Source of the DNA: Tethya wilhelma
Lineage: Eukaryota; Porifera; Demospongiae; Tethyida; Tethyidae
Direction: 5' to 3'
Length of the DNA stretch: 64,000 bases
Assembly (NCBI GenBank): GCA_964030475.1
Contig: CAXIPT010000009.1
Location: 3,276,223 to 3,340,222, forward strand
Shown here: positions 1 to 12,678 of the stretch, one piece after another
Layout of the letters: each line of letters starts with the position of its first letter
How positions within the stretch are numbered: the first letter of the stretch is position 1
Notes under the pieces: model-generated
Database searches by the model: none
The model's input: only the letters and a program-made list of their open reading frames with translations
What the model was told of the DNA's origin: nothing
Program-made: the position numbers and the translations under genes

Positions 1-106
1 CTTTGAACAGGCATCAAGTGCTTCATCTTTAGTTGATGAAGTGGCAACTTGCTATTCTGCAAGCTTGAGTCAAGCTACACTTGACCGCTACCTAGATCTT
101 GACTAA
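1..106 (+). CDS. C-terminal end of an unidentified + strand gene (partial)
   Basis: An open frame runs from the window edge (codons start at base 2) to a TAA at 104-106 and encodes 34 residues ending in YLDLD. The composition (acidic, Ser/Ala-rich, with one Cys) looks like a normal protein C-terminus. The rest lies upstream of the window. No family can be named from so short a piece, and no canonical AATAAA follows closely. It could be chance reading, but the frame is open to the edge and the residues are not low complexity. Confidence 0.4.
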   Translation, partial: FEQASSASSLVDEVATCYSASLSQATLDRYLDLD

Positions 107-1687
107 ACAAGTATTCAATAATAACTATTGTAACTGAAATTGTTCGGTACTTTTTACTATTGTCACTTCATTATTTGCTGTTGTCAAGTTCATTATTATT
201 CATTATAAATAATACTATAATACAATTGCTGCAACAGAATAACGCCAGAAGCGATTAGGAGGCTAGCTAGACAAAAACTCCTCAATAAAGGACACTCCCT
301 CAATAAAGGACATGCAAAGGCCCCGGAACGAAGTTGTCCACTATTGAGGGAGTTGACTGTAGGTCTTGACCCCCAAAATGTCCTTGTTTGGAGGTGAAGT
401 TGATTGTACTATTAGAAATATGCAATTGGGCATGCATGAGGTGGATACAGACAAGTGAATTTATAAAAATTTGGCAAAGCTTAAACATGATTATTTTGAG
501 CTGAAATTGGGAATCTTAAACTTATCAAAGATCAAGACAATTGAAATGGGCAATATGTATTGACTGCATTTATACTACCATAATTTTTATCAGTAGTTTC
601 TGGCACTAAACAGGAAATAGTTATGGTAAAACAATTCAGTTTGAACTTAAATTTGTAGTGGGCAAGCTAGCACAGTTTGGCTGTTGTATAATAAAGTACC
701 GTAGCTAGCATGAAAAGAGTTGCCAGTAAATGTGCTGACTAAATCCAGACTTTGCTATTCTTGCCAGCTAGGTTCTTGGCTTACGCTATTTATATAGGCA
801 AACTATATCATCTTAGTCAAACCCCCTCCTTTAAATATAGTTAGAAACTTTCAAGAACAAGGCCCAAGGACAAAAAGACTAAGTTACAATTCCAGCAGCA
901 AATCACTGGGTTGAGCAGACTGAACAAAGTAACCTGGCAGGACCAGGCAGTAGGGCCTTATCAGTGGAATGAGATGTAGAGAAAAAATACTGAAGGGATA
1001 GAATACATGCACTATGTAGAGGCTCACAATTCCATATGACAGAGCAATGTCATGGTGTGCATGGGTGATCCGGGCCACAAACAGCTCTTGTTACAGACTT
1101 CATAATGCCGAGGACCTCTGGTAATAAACGCAGATCTAAGTTCACGAGTTTGCAAGCACTACAAAAAAATTATATGCATATGCCTGTTCATAAAAGAACT
1201 TTGTTGCTTTTTCTGACATCACAACTTAACCATTGGCTTATTGTGAGGTAATGTAAAGCACTTCAAACAATTTTTTTCCTAATTCATCTTTTTGACCGGA
1301 GGTCCTCCGAGTCAGTTATAGCTAGGCCATAATACCAACAAGAGCAGTCTAGCTGTCCCACGCCTTCCCCCAAATTATAATGCTAAACGCTGTTATAAGG
1401 TCTTACTACTGTCACCAACTTTTTGTCTTTGGCTTCAGTTCCTTCTTTCATCTTTCTCTTGTGTTCTCTGAACTTTTTTCAGACTTTGTACGGTAGTACC
1501 TCTTTCTAGCAGGCATCTTCTTTCTCTCTTTTCCACCAATGACCATTGAAGACAGGGCAACAAGAAGTCTCAGTGCACAAGAAACTGTGATTTCTAAATG
1601 AAGCACACAAAAAAACGCCTATGCGCATGCGTACGTCCAAACATAACGTAATTGTGCTTGTAATGTAATTGTAGCTTTGTGGTGATA
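107..1687. other. Intergenic, no convincing gene
   Basis: AT-rich sequence with only short, repetitive or stop-broken frames. At about 285-352 there is a small hairpin whose arms read CTCCCTCAATA and TATTGAGGGAG. A GCGCATGCGT-type palindrome lies at 1622-1632. A short minus-strand frame starting MPARKRYYR near 1515 stops quickly and has no supporting exon. Confidence 0.5.
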
Positions 1688-1751
1688 TAGCCTCGTCCCC
1701 AGGCCCAAAAGAGGCCAAAAGCCTCTCTTTGCGGGCCTGGGAACGAGGCTA
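1688..1751. mobile_element. Foldback MITE with TAGCC/GGCTA ends
   Basis: A 64-bp hairpin starts TAGCCTCGTCCCCAGGC and ends GCCTGGGAACGAGGCTA. It is flanked on both sides by TGTGGTGATA, a 10-bp target-site duplication. It belongs to the same family as the elements at 7846, 16062, 22798 and 45418. It has no coding capacity, so mobilisation in trans is inferred. Confidence 0.75.
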
Positions 1752-1826
1752 TGTGGTGATAATAATAGTTGTGAGCATAAATGTGATGATACCTCAAGTC
1801 CAGTTGCTGGTCGTACAAGAAGCTCT

Positions 1827-2180
1827 ATGGCAAAGAAGTCTGCTATGGTAGAATTAAATTCTGTTCCTAGCCTGCTTACTGAACATTTGAAGGATTCAAT
1901 TCAATATCACAAGGACTTTTTTCGTTGCGACACAGAAGTTTCTGCTAATGCACTAAAAGATGCAATGATTCAACAATGGGGTAGTGTTGTGTTTCCTGGT
2001 CGTAAGGTCAAAGTAAAGATTAAGGAGGAACTTGTTTTAGCAACTGTTACGGACTGCCACTTCATTGCCAGACTATCATATGACTGTCTCTACTTTTATG
2101 CAACAGCAAAGGCTGAATGTAGGATCTCCTATTCTGATGTGACTAAGGATTTTCAATTTAGAGAGCTGTTTTTAGCATAG
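1827..2180 (+). CDS. Hypothetical single-exon protein (117 aa)
   Basis: The ORF starts MAKKSAMVELN and ends FRELFLA-stop. It is mixed in composition, with one Lys/Val-rich stretch (VKVKIKEELVLATV) suggesting beta-structure, and it is not low complexity. The frame is also open about 70 bases upstream of the ATG, so the chosen start is only the first convenient Met. I see no splice partners and recognise no family. It lies just after a foldback element and could be a retrocopy, a repeat-encoded ORF or an exon of a larger gene. Confidence 0.35.
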   Translation: MAKKSAMVELNSVPSLLTEHLKDSIQYHKDFFRCDTEVSANALKDAMIQQWGSVVFPGRKVKVKIKEELVLATVTDCHFIARLSYDCLYFYATAKAECRISYSDVTKDFQFRELFLA

Positions 2181-3981
2181 TCAAGCGATTGACTAACTAT
2201 ATGTTTGTGTTTGTTATATTGCGCCTCTTGTTGGCGTGTTACAAGAGAATAATAATAATAATAATTTGCCGCGCACGTGGGCCCGCACGCGGGATTTAGA
2301 TTGCGCGGGAATTAGGCTTGCTCTAAATACTTTGGCTTGCTTGCACTCTTGTCAGATTCCTGCAAGTTTCAAAGCAGTATCAGAGTCGAGGACTTCATAA
2401 AGATAGCCTTTACGGAGCTACAAGTCAACAGTGAATTACAGTCTTCTCTTCAGCTGTACACATTCAAGCAGACATCTATGGATTGCTCTACTTCGGATTT
2501 TACCTGTCACCTGATTTCTGTATTGATCACTGTGGTAAACTTAAAGACTCACGCTTCACATGCAGGACAACGTTAGCAAAGAGGAGAGTTACAGAAAGTG
2601 GTATTTAGGTTGACACTATGGGGTTAAAGAAATGGTATTCAGGTTATATGGGGTTAAAGTAGAAAAAGGGTTGCAAGAAATTACTATGTGGGTTGCTTGG
2701 GGTTATAGAGAAAGTGGTATGTGTGTGGTGTATGGGTAGTGTATACATTATAGTTAGACACTGTTTTGGAGGTTTCTACGTGTTTTAGAACACCAAGGCT
2801 GCTATATCGAATCCCAAGCGCAGCGAGGGTTCTAGAACACGTAGAAACTTCCAAAACAGTGTCTAACAAGTTTAGATACCCAATCAAAATTGAGGTTTGT
2901 ACAAGTTGTACTCATAAATTTATTCATAGTACTCTATTTCATGTAGCAGGTCTCTATGAAATTTAGAGACCTGTAGCTGTCCAATCAAATTACAGTATTT
3001 AGACCAAGTAGTATCTAAAGAATATATAGTACGTGTACGTACATATTACGGTGTATGCATGTACTGTGCTGGTGCATTAGTACAACAAGCAACTTAATTC
3101 ATAATATAATGCATGTGCATGAGCATTAGTGGATTGCAAGCAGCACGGAGCTCACAAGCTACTCACAAGCAGCAACACGTGGTAGACACACACACACTCA
3201 CACTCCAGTAGTCTCCATCGTCAATGACAACGAAAAGGTTCAAGGTATTGTACAAATAAATTATTAAGTTACGTGTATAACTAATGCACATGCGGAAAAG
3301 TTGGGAACACACGTAGGGTGCGCAACAAACATGCAGGTTATGCTGAATGGCTGGCTCAAAAAAAAAAAAAAAGGACTCAAGTTGCATGCATGGCTTAGCT
3401 TGCTTATATATATACATTCTTTTTCTTTGTTTTTCTTCACTATGACTGAATGACTGACTCCAAAAAAAGGGAAAAAAGCTCAAGCTGGGTGACATGTAAC
3501 TTGCTCATAATAATCATGCTCAATGGGTGGCTATGAAAAAAAAAGATAGAAAAAAAGGCTCAATCTGGCTTACATAACTTGTTTGTACCACGTTGAATGG
3601 CCTGGCTTAGTTTGCTTATACATTTTGACTAAGTTTTAGACAGCCACCTTATTTTAGTCATAGATTAGGGCTCTATGGGGTGATAAAAGTGAGTGCATGT
3701 GTCATATGTACCTCCTGGGTCACTTGAAAAGTGCCACCTTTTTAGCAAACAGACATTTGTTAGGAGTATAATACTTATAAACTGTGTACATATGGGTCAT
3801 TGATGTACGCCATCAAGTTTTGTTGGGTTTTTTTGCATACCCTTGAACTCTGTCTCAGTGGCTAAAACCATAGGTTATCTATGCATAGAATGAAAATAAA
3901 AATATAGTTATTACGCTTATATAGTCATGTCTGCAAATGTAAGTGCAATGTATGATATTAACTTTATTCAGCTGCATACAA
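2181..3981. other. Noncoding spacer with GC-rich patch and palindrome
   Basis: A GC-rich patch at about 2270-2310 contains CACGTG and CGCACGCGGG and is unlike the AT-rich surroundings. It may be a promoter or CpG patch for an unseen transcript; the ORF after it (2337-2576) is not convincing. A long palindrome follows at 2753-2867. A-rich runs occur at about 3358-3372 and 3535-3555. No exon with splice signals was found. Confidence 0.4.
2753..2867. mobile_element. Long palindromic element with CGAATCCC core
   Basis: The left arm GTTAGACACTGTTTTGGA is matched by the right arm TCCAAAACAGTGTCTAAC, and the arms continue inwards over about 45 bp (TTTCTACGTGTT / AACACGTAGAAA). The loop holds CGAATCCCAAGCGCAGCGAG, which resembles the loop of the palindrome at 41007-41126. 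There is no ORF of note. It is a hairpin MITE or snapback repeat. Confidence 0.65.
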
Positions 3982-6241
3982 TCACATGTATTGTTCTAGT
4001 CCCTCAGATGTACTATGGCCTTCCTGTTCCCCATGCACCACTGTGTCCATGTCAAGTAGATCGTCTGAAGAGTTGTCTACTTTCGATTTCACGTCTTTCT
4101 CTTGGGAGTTTTGGCTCTCCCAAAATTCTGTATGAGATGAAACAACATCATAATGATAGTATTGTTACAGTTACAAAAAAAGAAAAGGAAGGGGGGTTTG
4201 CAAGTCAGTTGGATATCCAGTATCATGGTGTGAACTCATTAATCTGATACTAAATCTTCTATACTGTCTAACTCGTTGGTACTACACTGCTATGCAGACT
4301 AACAGCTAAACTAACCAAACACTAACTATGTGAACATCGTGGCCATGGACGCAAAGAGATGATTCAGAAGGGAAATTTCTACTCTTGATATTTATACCTC
4401 AACATGGTTGCAGTACTTCAAACAGTATGCTATTCTATACAATGAAGTGTGCTGTGATTGAACCACCTACCCATCTGTTGTTCAGCAGCATTGTAGGTAG
4501 AGTCCACCTCAATCTCAACAGAAGCATCATAGCTAATGGTACCATTGTTGCCATCATCAACAACGTTGGAGAGATGCTGAGACTGAAATTAAAAAAAAAA
4601 TTTCAAACATGAGTAAAATCCAGAATCAAGCTCCTAGCTCCCAATTCCCATACCTTCTTTGAGTGTTCTCCGATCACCTGTTTCTCTGAAGGGTCTCTTT
4701 GAACTCCATTCAAACTGCCAGCACTCTTCAACTTGGTCTCAAGCTGTTATATATCATGGGTAGGTTTATAATAAAGTTAACAATCAGTACATAAGTACCT
4801 AGCCACAACTCTTACAATATGTGTATATACATTGGTACACCTAATGTCTGTCTATATACTGACCTCATCTTGTGCCAAGCCCTCCATTTCTCTTGCTTCA
4901 AGAATCTCTTTACGAAGTCTGTCTTTCTTTGAGAGGCGAGGATTGGCACGCTTTTCAAGTTCCTACAATCAGTGTAAGACTGTGGAATATCAATGACAGG
5001 CTATTGGTCTATGGTGTACCTTTTGCTTTCTATCATCTGCTGCTCTTTGCTTCTCAGCTAACGTTTCGGACGTCACTAAATTTTTGGATACAGATTCTAT
5101 TTTCTGTGAAACAAATGAGTATGGGTGTCTGTTTGTTTGTTCATACAATACAGTATGCGAGTACTTCCGAAATTGTAGATTCCTTGTAATTTGTGTGACA
5201 CACATTAAGTTAAAAGTTATACAAGTCTTACCGACAGTCTCTTAGGTAATCTAGTCTTTGGATTGCTGTCACCATCAGGACTAATGCACACTTCAAAGGC
5301 AACAGGCTTGGGACGACTCTCAGTTGATTCTGAAGGCAATGCCTAGTACAATAAAATGAATATCAATGGCATATATACAATGTACGTGGCACAAAATTTA
5401 GATCCACTCATTAGTGATGAATAATAATAGGGTCTTTCTCACTTGATCATGTAATCTCTCTTGTGATGTGCTCTCCATGATGGGTTGCTGTGGTGATGAG
5501 CCTACAGATACATTAACACTTGTTAACACACTGTGGCATGGTTCAAACATTCAACTCTCTTTAGATCTTCATACACTTAACAGATTAATAAGCCAAATTT
5601 AGCGCCAATTCACTAAGAATTCACTCAGTAATATTAAATTATCTGTATTTTTTATGAAGCACACATAGATCAGTGATACTATTGGTGGGAAAAAAAACAA
5701 CTGGCAACTATAGACAGAAGTGGAAAATCTTCTGATATTAAACAAAGAAAGCAAATACTATACGGAGAAGTGATACCGATACACAGAGCCCAAAAATGCC
5801 TAAATACCTACTTTATGATCAAGAAGGCTATATGATTCTTACAGCATGTACTAAAGGAGCATTATTCACACAGAACTGACCTGGTGAGGATGATATAATG
5901 TTGTGCACTTGTGTCTCTATCATGCTCTGATCGGAGGGCCCGTGGTGTACACCACCAGGATCATCACCACCACCACCAGTAGCAGTAGCACTTGTACTAG
6001 AACTGACAGTCACTCCACCAGATGGATCATGATGATGACTGAAATATACAACAAAGAGCAAAGAATCTGCTGAAAAAATTATCAAGAATTTATCAAAGCT
6101 CTGTGACAGTCTGATCACCTCAGTCAGATTGTCTCAATGACTGTGGTAATGTAAATAAGAAACTTCTAACCTTGATGGATAGTCTCTGATGGTTATGTCT
6201 CCTTCAGCGACTTGAGCAGCTTTTGAAGTACCGCACCCCAT
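3982..6241 (-). CDS. Stathmin-like coiled-coil protein with N-myristoylation motif
   Basis: Nine exons on the minus strand, all with GT/AG borders and a consistent frame, encode 309 aa: 6171-6241, 5881-6038, 5443-5501, 5232-5342, 5020-5103, 4864-4962, 4654-4743, 4471-4582 and 3982-4127. The start MGCGTSK is a classic myristoylation/palmitoylation signal, so membrane tethering is expected. Residues 25-95 are low complexity (HHH, Gly-rich, Ser/Thr). At about 97-133 comes KPVAFEVCISPDGDSNP then RLPKRL, resembling the stathmin AFELILSP...PPKKK segment. A Lys/Glu/Arg-rich helix follows (AEKQRAADDRKQKELEKRA... LRKEILEAREMEGLAQ). Stathmins bind tubulin; that role here is inferred from weak similarity. 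The tail is acidic. A minus-strand AATAAA lies at about 3963-3968. The gene is head-to-head with the LAMP-like gene. Confidence 0.75.
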
Positions 6242-6325
6242 GACGAGATGTTGACCTTCTAAATCTTGTGCGCAAAGTTTTTGTGTACATGTGCGCATCA
6301 CTGAGCACGTTACTATAACAACCAC

Positions 6326-6335
6326 GTCACATGAT
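6326..6335 (+). promoter_or_regulatory. M-box-like site TCACATGA
   Basis: GTCACATGAT matches the MITF/TFE M-box (TCACATGA / TCATGTGA) and differs by one base from the CLEAR palindrome core. It lies 85 bp upstream of the stathmin-like start codon. Confidence 0.45.
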
Positions 6336-6535
6336 CGACACGCCCATAGCGATAAATGTAGAACGCTCGCCGCCTTTTCTTTCTTTCTGAATGCTCTACA
6401 GTACTATAGTCTATTGCAGTAAATGAACGACTTGATACAAAAATTGAAAAAAAAATGCACCTAGCTTGCAACTACCTAGTAAATCTACCTTTTGTGATGT
6501 CGCGAAAACTAAAGTCAAATATGGCTCGGTTGAAG

Positions 6536-6545
6536 GTCACGTGGT
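6536..6545 (+). promoter_or_regulatory. CLEAR-like E-box GTCACGTGGT
   Basis: GTCACGTGGT matches 8 of 10 bases of the CLEAR element GTCACGTGAC bound by TFEB-type factors. It is about 100 bp upstream of the LAMP-like start codon. Confidence 0.5.
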
Positions 6546-6553
6546 GCTTGTGA

Positions 6554-6563
6554 GTCACATGAC
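6554..6563 (+). promoter_or_regulatory. M-box-like site GTCACATGAC
   Basis: GTCACATGAC is one base from GTCACGTGAC and lies 8 bp after the CLEAR-like site, about 80 bp upstream of the LAMP-like ATG. The close pairing makes chance less likely. Confidence 0.5.
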
Positions 6564-6641
6564 TGCATGCCTTGTGCACACACAAAAAATTTTATGAGCC
6601 CAGGAGAAAAGAAAGCACAGCAGCAGCTCTGAGGGTCCATA

Positions 6642-7050
6642 ATGAAGTCAGTTGAAAGTAGACATCGTGCTGGGAGATACTTGGGAACGGCTCTGTTCTT
6701 TGTACTGATATCTGTGAGCCATTCTAGTGCAGGTATGACTGTGCAATAATAATTTTATAATGAATAATTTCACCACCTCTGCTTGTGCTGTTAGTCATGT
6801 ATTTAACATGTGCAACACCTTTTTATGCTGCTAGTGTATGTATTGTGTGTATAGTAGCCTCTACTATCTACGGTGCCATGCTCCTTTGTGTGTGGAGTGT
6901 GTGATGACTTCGTTGGTCACTTTGCACTGATACACACTTTACACTTTATCTCTATGTACTGCTGTGATGTGCAGCTGCTATTGTGGACTAAATATGTTGT
7001 TTAATGTATTCTTTAGCTTATTATGTGTTGTAGTCTACCTCTTTCACTCA

Positions 7051-7090
<40 letters not shown>

Positions 7091-8208
7091 GGAATAAAAG
7101 CCAACAACAGGTATGTTATAGAGCAGTTTGCAAGATTCTCAGTGAAATTTAATACACATCCTAAATAGAGTTACACAAACAATTTATGCCATTGACTTCC
7201 TATACATGTATCTATGACGTAAATCATATTGTAGTCCATTTTATGGCAATGCATACTCCACTTCAAAGGCAAGCAATTAGCTCTTACAAGGGTTTCAAAC
7301 CACATGATTTTCTGACTGAATCTGCAGTAGCTCACATTAGCCTGTAAGGTGTTAATAACAGGTTAATTTCAGCCTGAGTTTGTTTCCAATCACTGGGAAA
7401 GCAAGTTGCTCTCAGACATAGACAGAGACTTTTGCTCAAAGCTATTGTGCTCCACATACTGCAGCACTATACCTTGCTGTCTCCAGTTCACATGATCACT
7501 AAGCCATTTGTTGCTGAAGAGCAATTAAGTTATTGCAAGGTGGTCAAAAATATACTATGACTAAAGTTACTCCCTTTTAGCTTTGTGTGAAGGACTCACA
7601 TGCCTTTGCTTTGGAATTCAATTGTTTATATAAAGGGTTGTGGTAACTCTACTGTATGTGTGGATCGATATGTACAGGGTAGTAGTATTGGCATCTCTAT
7701 TTAATTCGTTATCTAGATAAACTTGTCATTCCAAGTAGGATATCGCACCATAGTACATGCAGCTTCAAAAAATTTTGTAACAGAGAAGCTTACCTTTTTG
7801 TTCGATTGTGGGCAAAGATCTGAATGGTTGAAAGTGACCAACAGGTAGTCTCGCTCCCAAGTTCCTCTCTTGCAAATATTCCCTTTGAAAATAAGGAGAG
7901 AAAAAATATATTGACGAAGGAGAAGCTTGGGCACGAGGCTAACCAACAGATACCCAGGAAATAAGGAAGAGGGAAAAAACAAACAAACACATTTGAATCT
8001 GAATTGTAATATAAACTTGCATGTGCTTGTACCGCCAGGCAATTGTTGGTGTCCTGGATTGTAATGCAGTGTCCATTGTTTTCTTTGGACAATGTGTAAA
8101 TTGTTTAAGTATGGGCACATGATTTTTAACTGCTTGACTTAGTAGTAAAGTTCAGTGGACTATACATAACTGTACATAATTGAGTCCATTACATTTTGTA
8201 TTGTTGCA

Positions 8209-8244
<36 letters not shown>

Positions 8245-8919
8245 CCCTTCACCAGCTCCTCCCTACACATCTCTCCCACCTCCACGAACACCGCCACACT
8301 TACTCCAACACCGAGCTCCCCCTCTCTCTCCATCTCTCCCTCGACAGTCAACATCTCACCCACCCCCTCCAAAACCACCACAAGCAGCTCCTCTAGCTCC
8401 TCAAGCTCAAGCAGCTCGTCCTCCAGTAGCAGTTCTTCTTCCAGTAGCTCCACGACCAAGGTGCAGCCAACTCCCACCAACCCTCCTGTGCCAGAGATGC
8501 CTCTTGTATCCTATAACAAGAGCTGTGTGTTTGTCTATATTGGAAAGATTGATATCACCTTCAGTGAGTTTGTCTTGTATACTGGTAATAGTGTATGTAG
8601 GTAGACTGTGTGTGCTGGAAACATTTTTTTTTGAGCTTGTGTCAGGATTGAAGCCCCACCAACTAATTTTCAATATACATGTTTGATTGATACTTTTGCG
8701 ACGACTACTGAAATTGTTAGTGATAAATATTTCCCACTTAAAGTACACGTGAGTGTATTGTCATTTTTTGTTCCATAGAAAGTACTGTTAATTGACCTCT
8801 CTTGGTAAATTGTAGAATCTATGCACATCTGACCATGATATTGTTTCCACTAGTCTGTCTATGTCGACCATGTAGCATAGCTAGTTGCATGTGTACTTCT
8901 GCATTAGTTTTTATTGCCA

Positions 8920-8980
<61 letters not shown>

Positions 8981-9926
8981 ACACACCAGGTCCTAGTCAA
9001 TACCCTAGAGTGGACAATACCTACCTCAATAACCTAGGGGTCTATAACGACACCCTCAACTGCTCCACAAAGACATACGAGAGATTCTTTGGAAACAAAG
9101 AAAAGGGAGCTGAGTTTTTAATTAGGGTGAGTCAATCCCTGTAATTATACAGTGCCTACAATGCAGACATCTTACTAGATCATTGTTCTGTATGCCATTG
9201 AAATTAATGATTGTGTGTGACCATTTTTTTTTTAGAATTGCCCATACAGCACTACAATGTAAATGCAGTATCTCTCTAGGCATGCAACATTTTTAGATCA
9301 GCATATTTTTTGTACTACAAAATATAGGGATAAAATTCTTGTGTTGTTTTCTTCTAAAAAGTATCAGACAAGGGCATCAAGTCCACCTCACTTGCTCTGT
9401 TGTCCCTGCTTTATATTGTTGGTAATGGGTCGTCACTTCAATATGCTAGCGCAATCAATCGTGACGACCCCTTACCTACTGATTTGGGGATAATTCCACA
9501 AGTTTGCATAGTGTGTTGCACAAAGCATTATTTATCGCCGCATTATTATACAGTTCTCATGCGTTTCTAGTAGGTATGTTATGCTTCGCCAACACAATTG
9601 CTGAGAAGTACACCATATTCATTGTGATGAGTGTGCATTCATAAAGTGTTATAGTCTATTCATTGAGGGTAGGAGTATGCATGTGCTTCCTGCATGGGAC
9701 TGTTTTGTGCATATTTGCTGCACGCCTCTGTATGACCTTATACTGCATAACTTTGTACATATGATTCTTTGCCTGAGCATGTTTTTCATGAGTTAGTAGG
9801 ATGACTTTTGTCACATCCATAAATTAATGTGGGTTCTCATTCTATTGTATATAATATTGTACAAGCATTTTGGTTTTAGTTTTTGCAACACCTATTCTGT
9901 GTATGTATACATATGTATCCCTCCCG

Positions 9927-9981
<55 letters not shown>

Positions 9982-12615
9982 CTGTACTTACATGGCGTAA
10001 ACACTTTGACTGCAACTTGCCTTTTTTTTTATTTTTTCCCTGTCTGCAGATCGTATTTGAAGAGGAGAAATCAGGTAGTCTTGATCAGTGGTTAGTCGAG
10101 AAATTCCAACACAGGAATCTCTCAGTTCAGAATGACTCAAAGAATGACATCATCTATAATTATGGTGGATTTGAGGACAGTGTCTGGGCACCTAAAGACC
10201 TCTACTACAGATGTGGTGAGTTGGAGATTGGGTGCATTTGCTGGCAATCTGAAAATTTTTACTTGCCAAAAATCAGGGACTGTATTGCTATGTATGGGGC
10301 AGGGCTGCTTGATCCTTGAAAATAAATAGTGAAAAACCTGTGCCTTAATTTGTACAAGTGATTTTTGTACTCAAAGTGAGTGAAATTTTGTTGCTGATCC
10401 CATCAGAAGTCTTCAGCCTATAACATTAATGACTATAGTTGGTTGATAGTAGATAGGAGTTTTACAAGAGCAGTTAGTTTTGACGTAGTGGCCAAATACA
10501 GCGAAAGAACGAACTATAAGTACTGATCATTGATACAATTGGTAAGCTCACTCCACAGTTAAAATGTACACACAGCTAGAGTACTGTGCTTTTTTTTAAA
10601 AAAAAATATCGACGTAGTATATGCACCAGGTGTTCCTCCTCTCTCTGGAACACCCTGGGAACGAAGCTACACTGTATCATGTGCTCAACATGTCATGGCT
10701 GTTTTTCTCTCACCATCATGTGCTCTAGGAGCTCACTGTGGGTGGGCCTGCTGCACTTTAGTTTACCGAGGAATGTATTCATCCTACATGTGAAGTCATA
10801 TGATAAAAATATATTCATGGTGTAATCAGAGCACTGCTAGATAAATTCTTTTTTTGTTATTGTTTGGCTAAGGTCGTGGTCGGGTATAGCTGTATCAGCA
10901 TGTGATTTCTATGAATGATGGGTGTGTGTGTGACGTGACAGCATTACCTAGTGCATATTCATTAATTTTATACAGAAGTGTGGCTGTTGGCTTCTTGATG
11001 CTCAACCAATGCCCTAGCTGCCACACGTCTTTGTCTGCATGCATGTACATGATGGTACTTGAGAGCATCCAACTAAAATACAAAAGACCTTGGTTCAAAT
11101 CCCAGCCAGATCTTTCCTTATGATATTTCATCATTGCACTTCATGTCCTTTTTCCCAAGTTTTCTTATAAAATTATTATGTGCATGTCTACTTTAAAGTA
11201 GACATCCTTGAGTTAGTGCTACTTTAAAGTAGACATCCTTGAGTTAGTGCTACTTTAAAGTAGACATCCTTGAGTTAGTGCTTGCTGTGTCAGCAATTCA
11301 CAAAGGTTTTGTATTACATGAGGACCTGCCTACTTGTAGTGTACAACCTGCCCCACTGTAATACTACTGTGTCTTAAACTATCATGATCAATGTATGTAT
11401 TTCTGTGTTTCTAATTTTGCAATAGCTAACAGGGTTCTCTCCCTCTAGTTTGTCAGAGTTGTGCAACATCATTATGGTGTGCTGAATTTGATGTTAATTT
11501 TAGGGTGCAAAAAATAGAAAAAAAATCCCTAAACAGCACAAGAATGCTTTGATATTTTCCCTGTCACACCATCGTGGGGAGAACCCTGATAATCATACAG
11601 TGCACTATTCACATTTGTGTGTGTGTGTGTGTGTGTCTGTCTGTCCACAGGGAATGTGACCTTCCATGGTGATGATGGTGTTGGTGGGAATGTCACCACC
11701 ACGCTCAAAATCTCAGACCTAAGGTTACAAGCTCTGATCGAAAACGGGATACCTTCAAAAAGTAAGTAACTTGTCGAAATCAGATATTATCAAAAGCTTA
11801 TAAACTTGGAGTTTATATGCCCTTCATGTTATGCTAAAGCAGTGGGTATCAATGAATTTTCGATGTGAGACAAAAAAAACAACAACAGAGGTCCAGGTAG
11901 CTTGGAATTTCCCACCCATCCTGATCCAAGTTGGCAATGCCCATGTATTAGCAGTTGTCTAAATTTTGTTTTTCAGAAAATTAATGTCTTCACGATAATA
12001 TTATACAGTGTACAGTCCAATTGTAAGGTTTACAAGTTTTTTGTGCCGGGTCGGGTATTGCCTAGCTACAGGTGTCCAATGGGGATATCGGGATTACCAA
12101 CCCATACCATAAGGGATATAGATCACCACTGTACGTCCTGTCTACTTGTACTGTGGTACATGGGGATGGTACAGGGTAGAAATTTTTGAGCAGTATGGGT
12201 ACAACTTTAACTGGGCCATACATACGGATACATGTACACACAGCTAGAGTTATCACTTGGTCTATCCCTATCAGTACTACAGTATTTAAAGCTCATGAGT
12301 AAAGTGATGCAAGCTTATGTATATACTCAAGCATCGATTACATGTGCTTTATGATTCTCTTCTGTTTCAGAATACATTGTTTGTGGTGAAAAGAGCCCCA
12401 ATAACAAGAAGGTGAGCATACATGCACTATCAGCATGTACATGTACTATTGTAGCTGTATTTGTTGGTGAAGTACTATGTCTTTGAGAGTTAAGTTGTTG
12501 CTTGAGTAAATGCATGTAGGGCTGAACTGTTGGTAGCTAGATTGGTGTAGTTGTACACTACACATACACTTATGGTGGTTCTCTTTTGCATGCATGTAGT
12601 TAATGTGTAGTCACA

Positions 12616-12678
<63 letters not shown>

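Larger units (their letters stand above)
6242..6641. promoter_or_regulatory. Bidirectional promoter, stathmin-like / LAMP-like genes
   Basis: Only 400 bp separate the two divergent start codons, so the sequence must carry promoters for both genes. It contains three MiT/TFE-type E-boxes, listed separately, and no clear TATA box placed for either gene. Transcription starts cannot be fixed from sequence alone. Confidence 0.6.

Noticed and set aside
1440..1530. Minus-strand MPARKRYYR start as possible small ribosomal or ribosome-biogenesis protein
   Set aside because: Stops after about 22 codons in the main frame; alternative frames need unsupported splicing.
2337..2576. 79-codon + strand frame after the GC-rich patch
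   Set aside because: No recognised motif, no good start context and no partner exons; reported only as part of the noncoding spacer.
7713..8120. Minus-strand frames of 100-135 codons
   Set aside because: They run through the foldback MITE at 7846-7941 and have no splice or domain support.
8160..8686. Long frames around the LAMP stalk (Pro/His-rich on +, Glu/Leu/Val-rich on -)
   Set aside because: They are shadows of the Ser/Thr-rich stalk exon at 8256-8563 and its flanking (CA)n; only the third + frame joins both neighbours by GT/AG splice sites.
11177..11281. CRISPR-like array from the 31-bp repeats
   Set aside because: Units are directly adjacent without spacers and the context is a eukaryotic intron.
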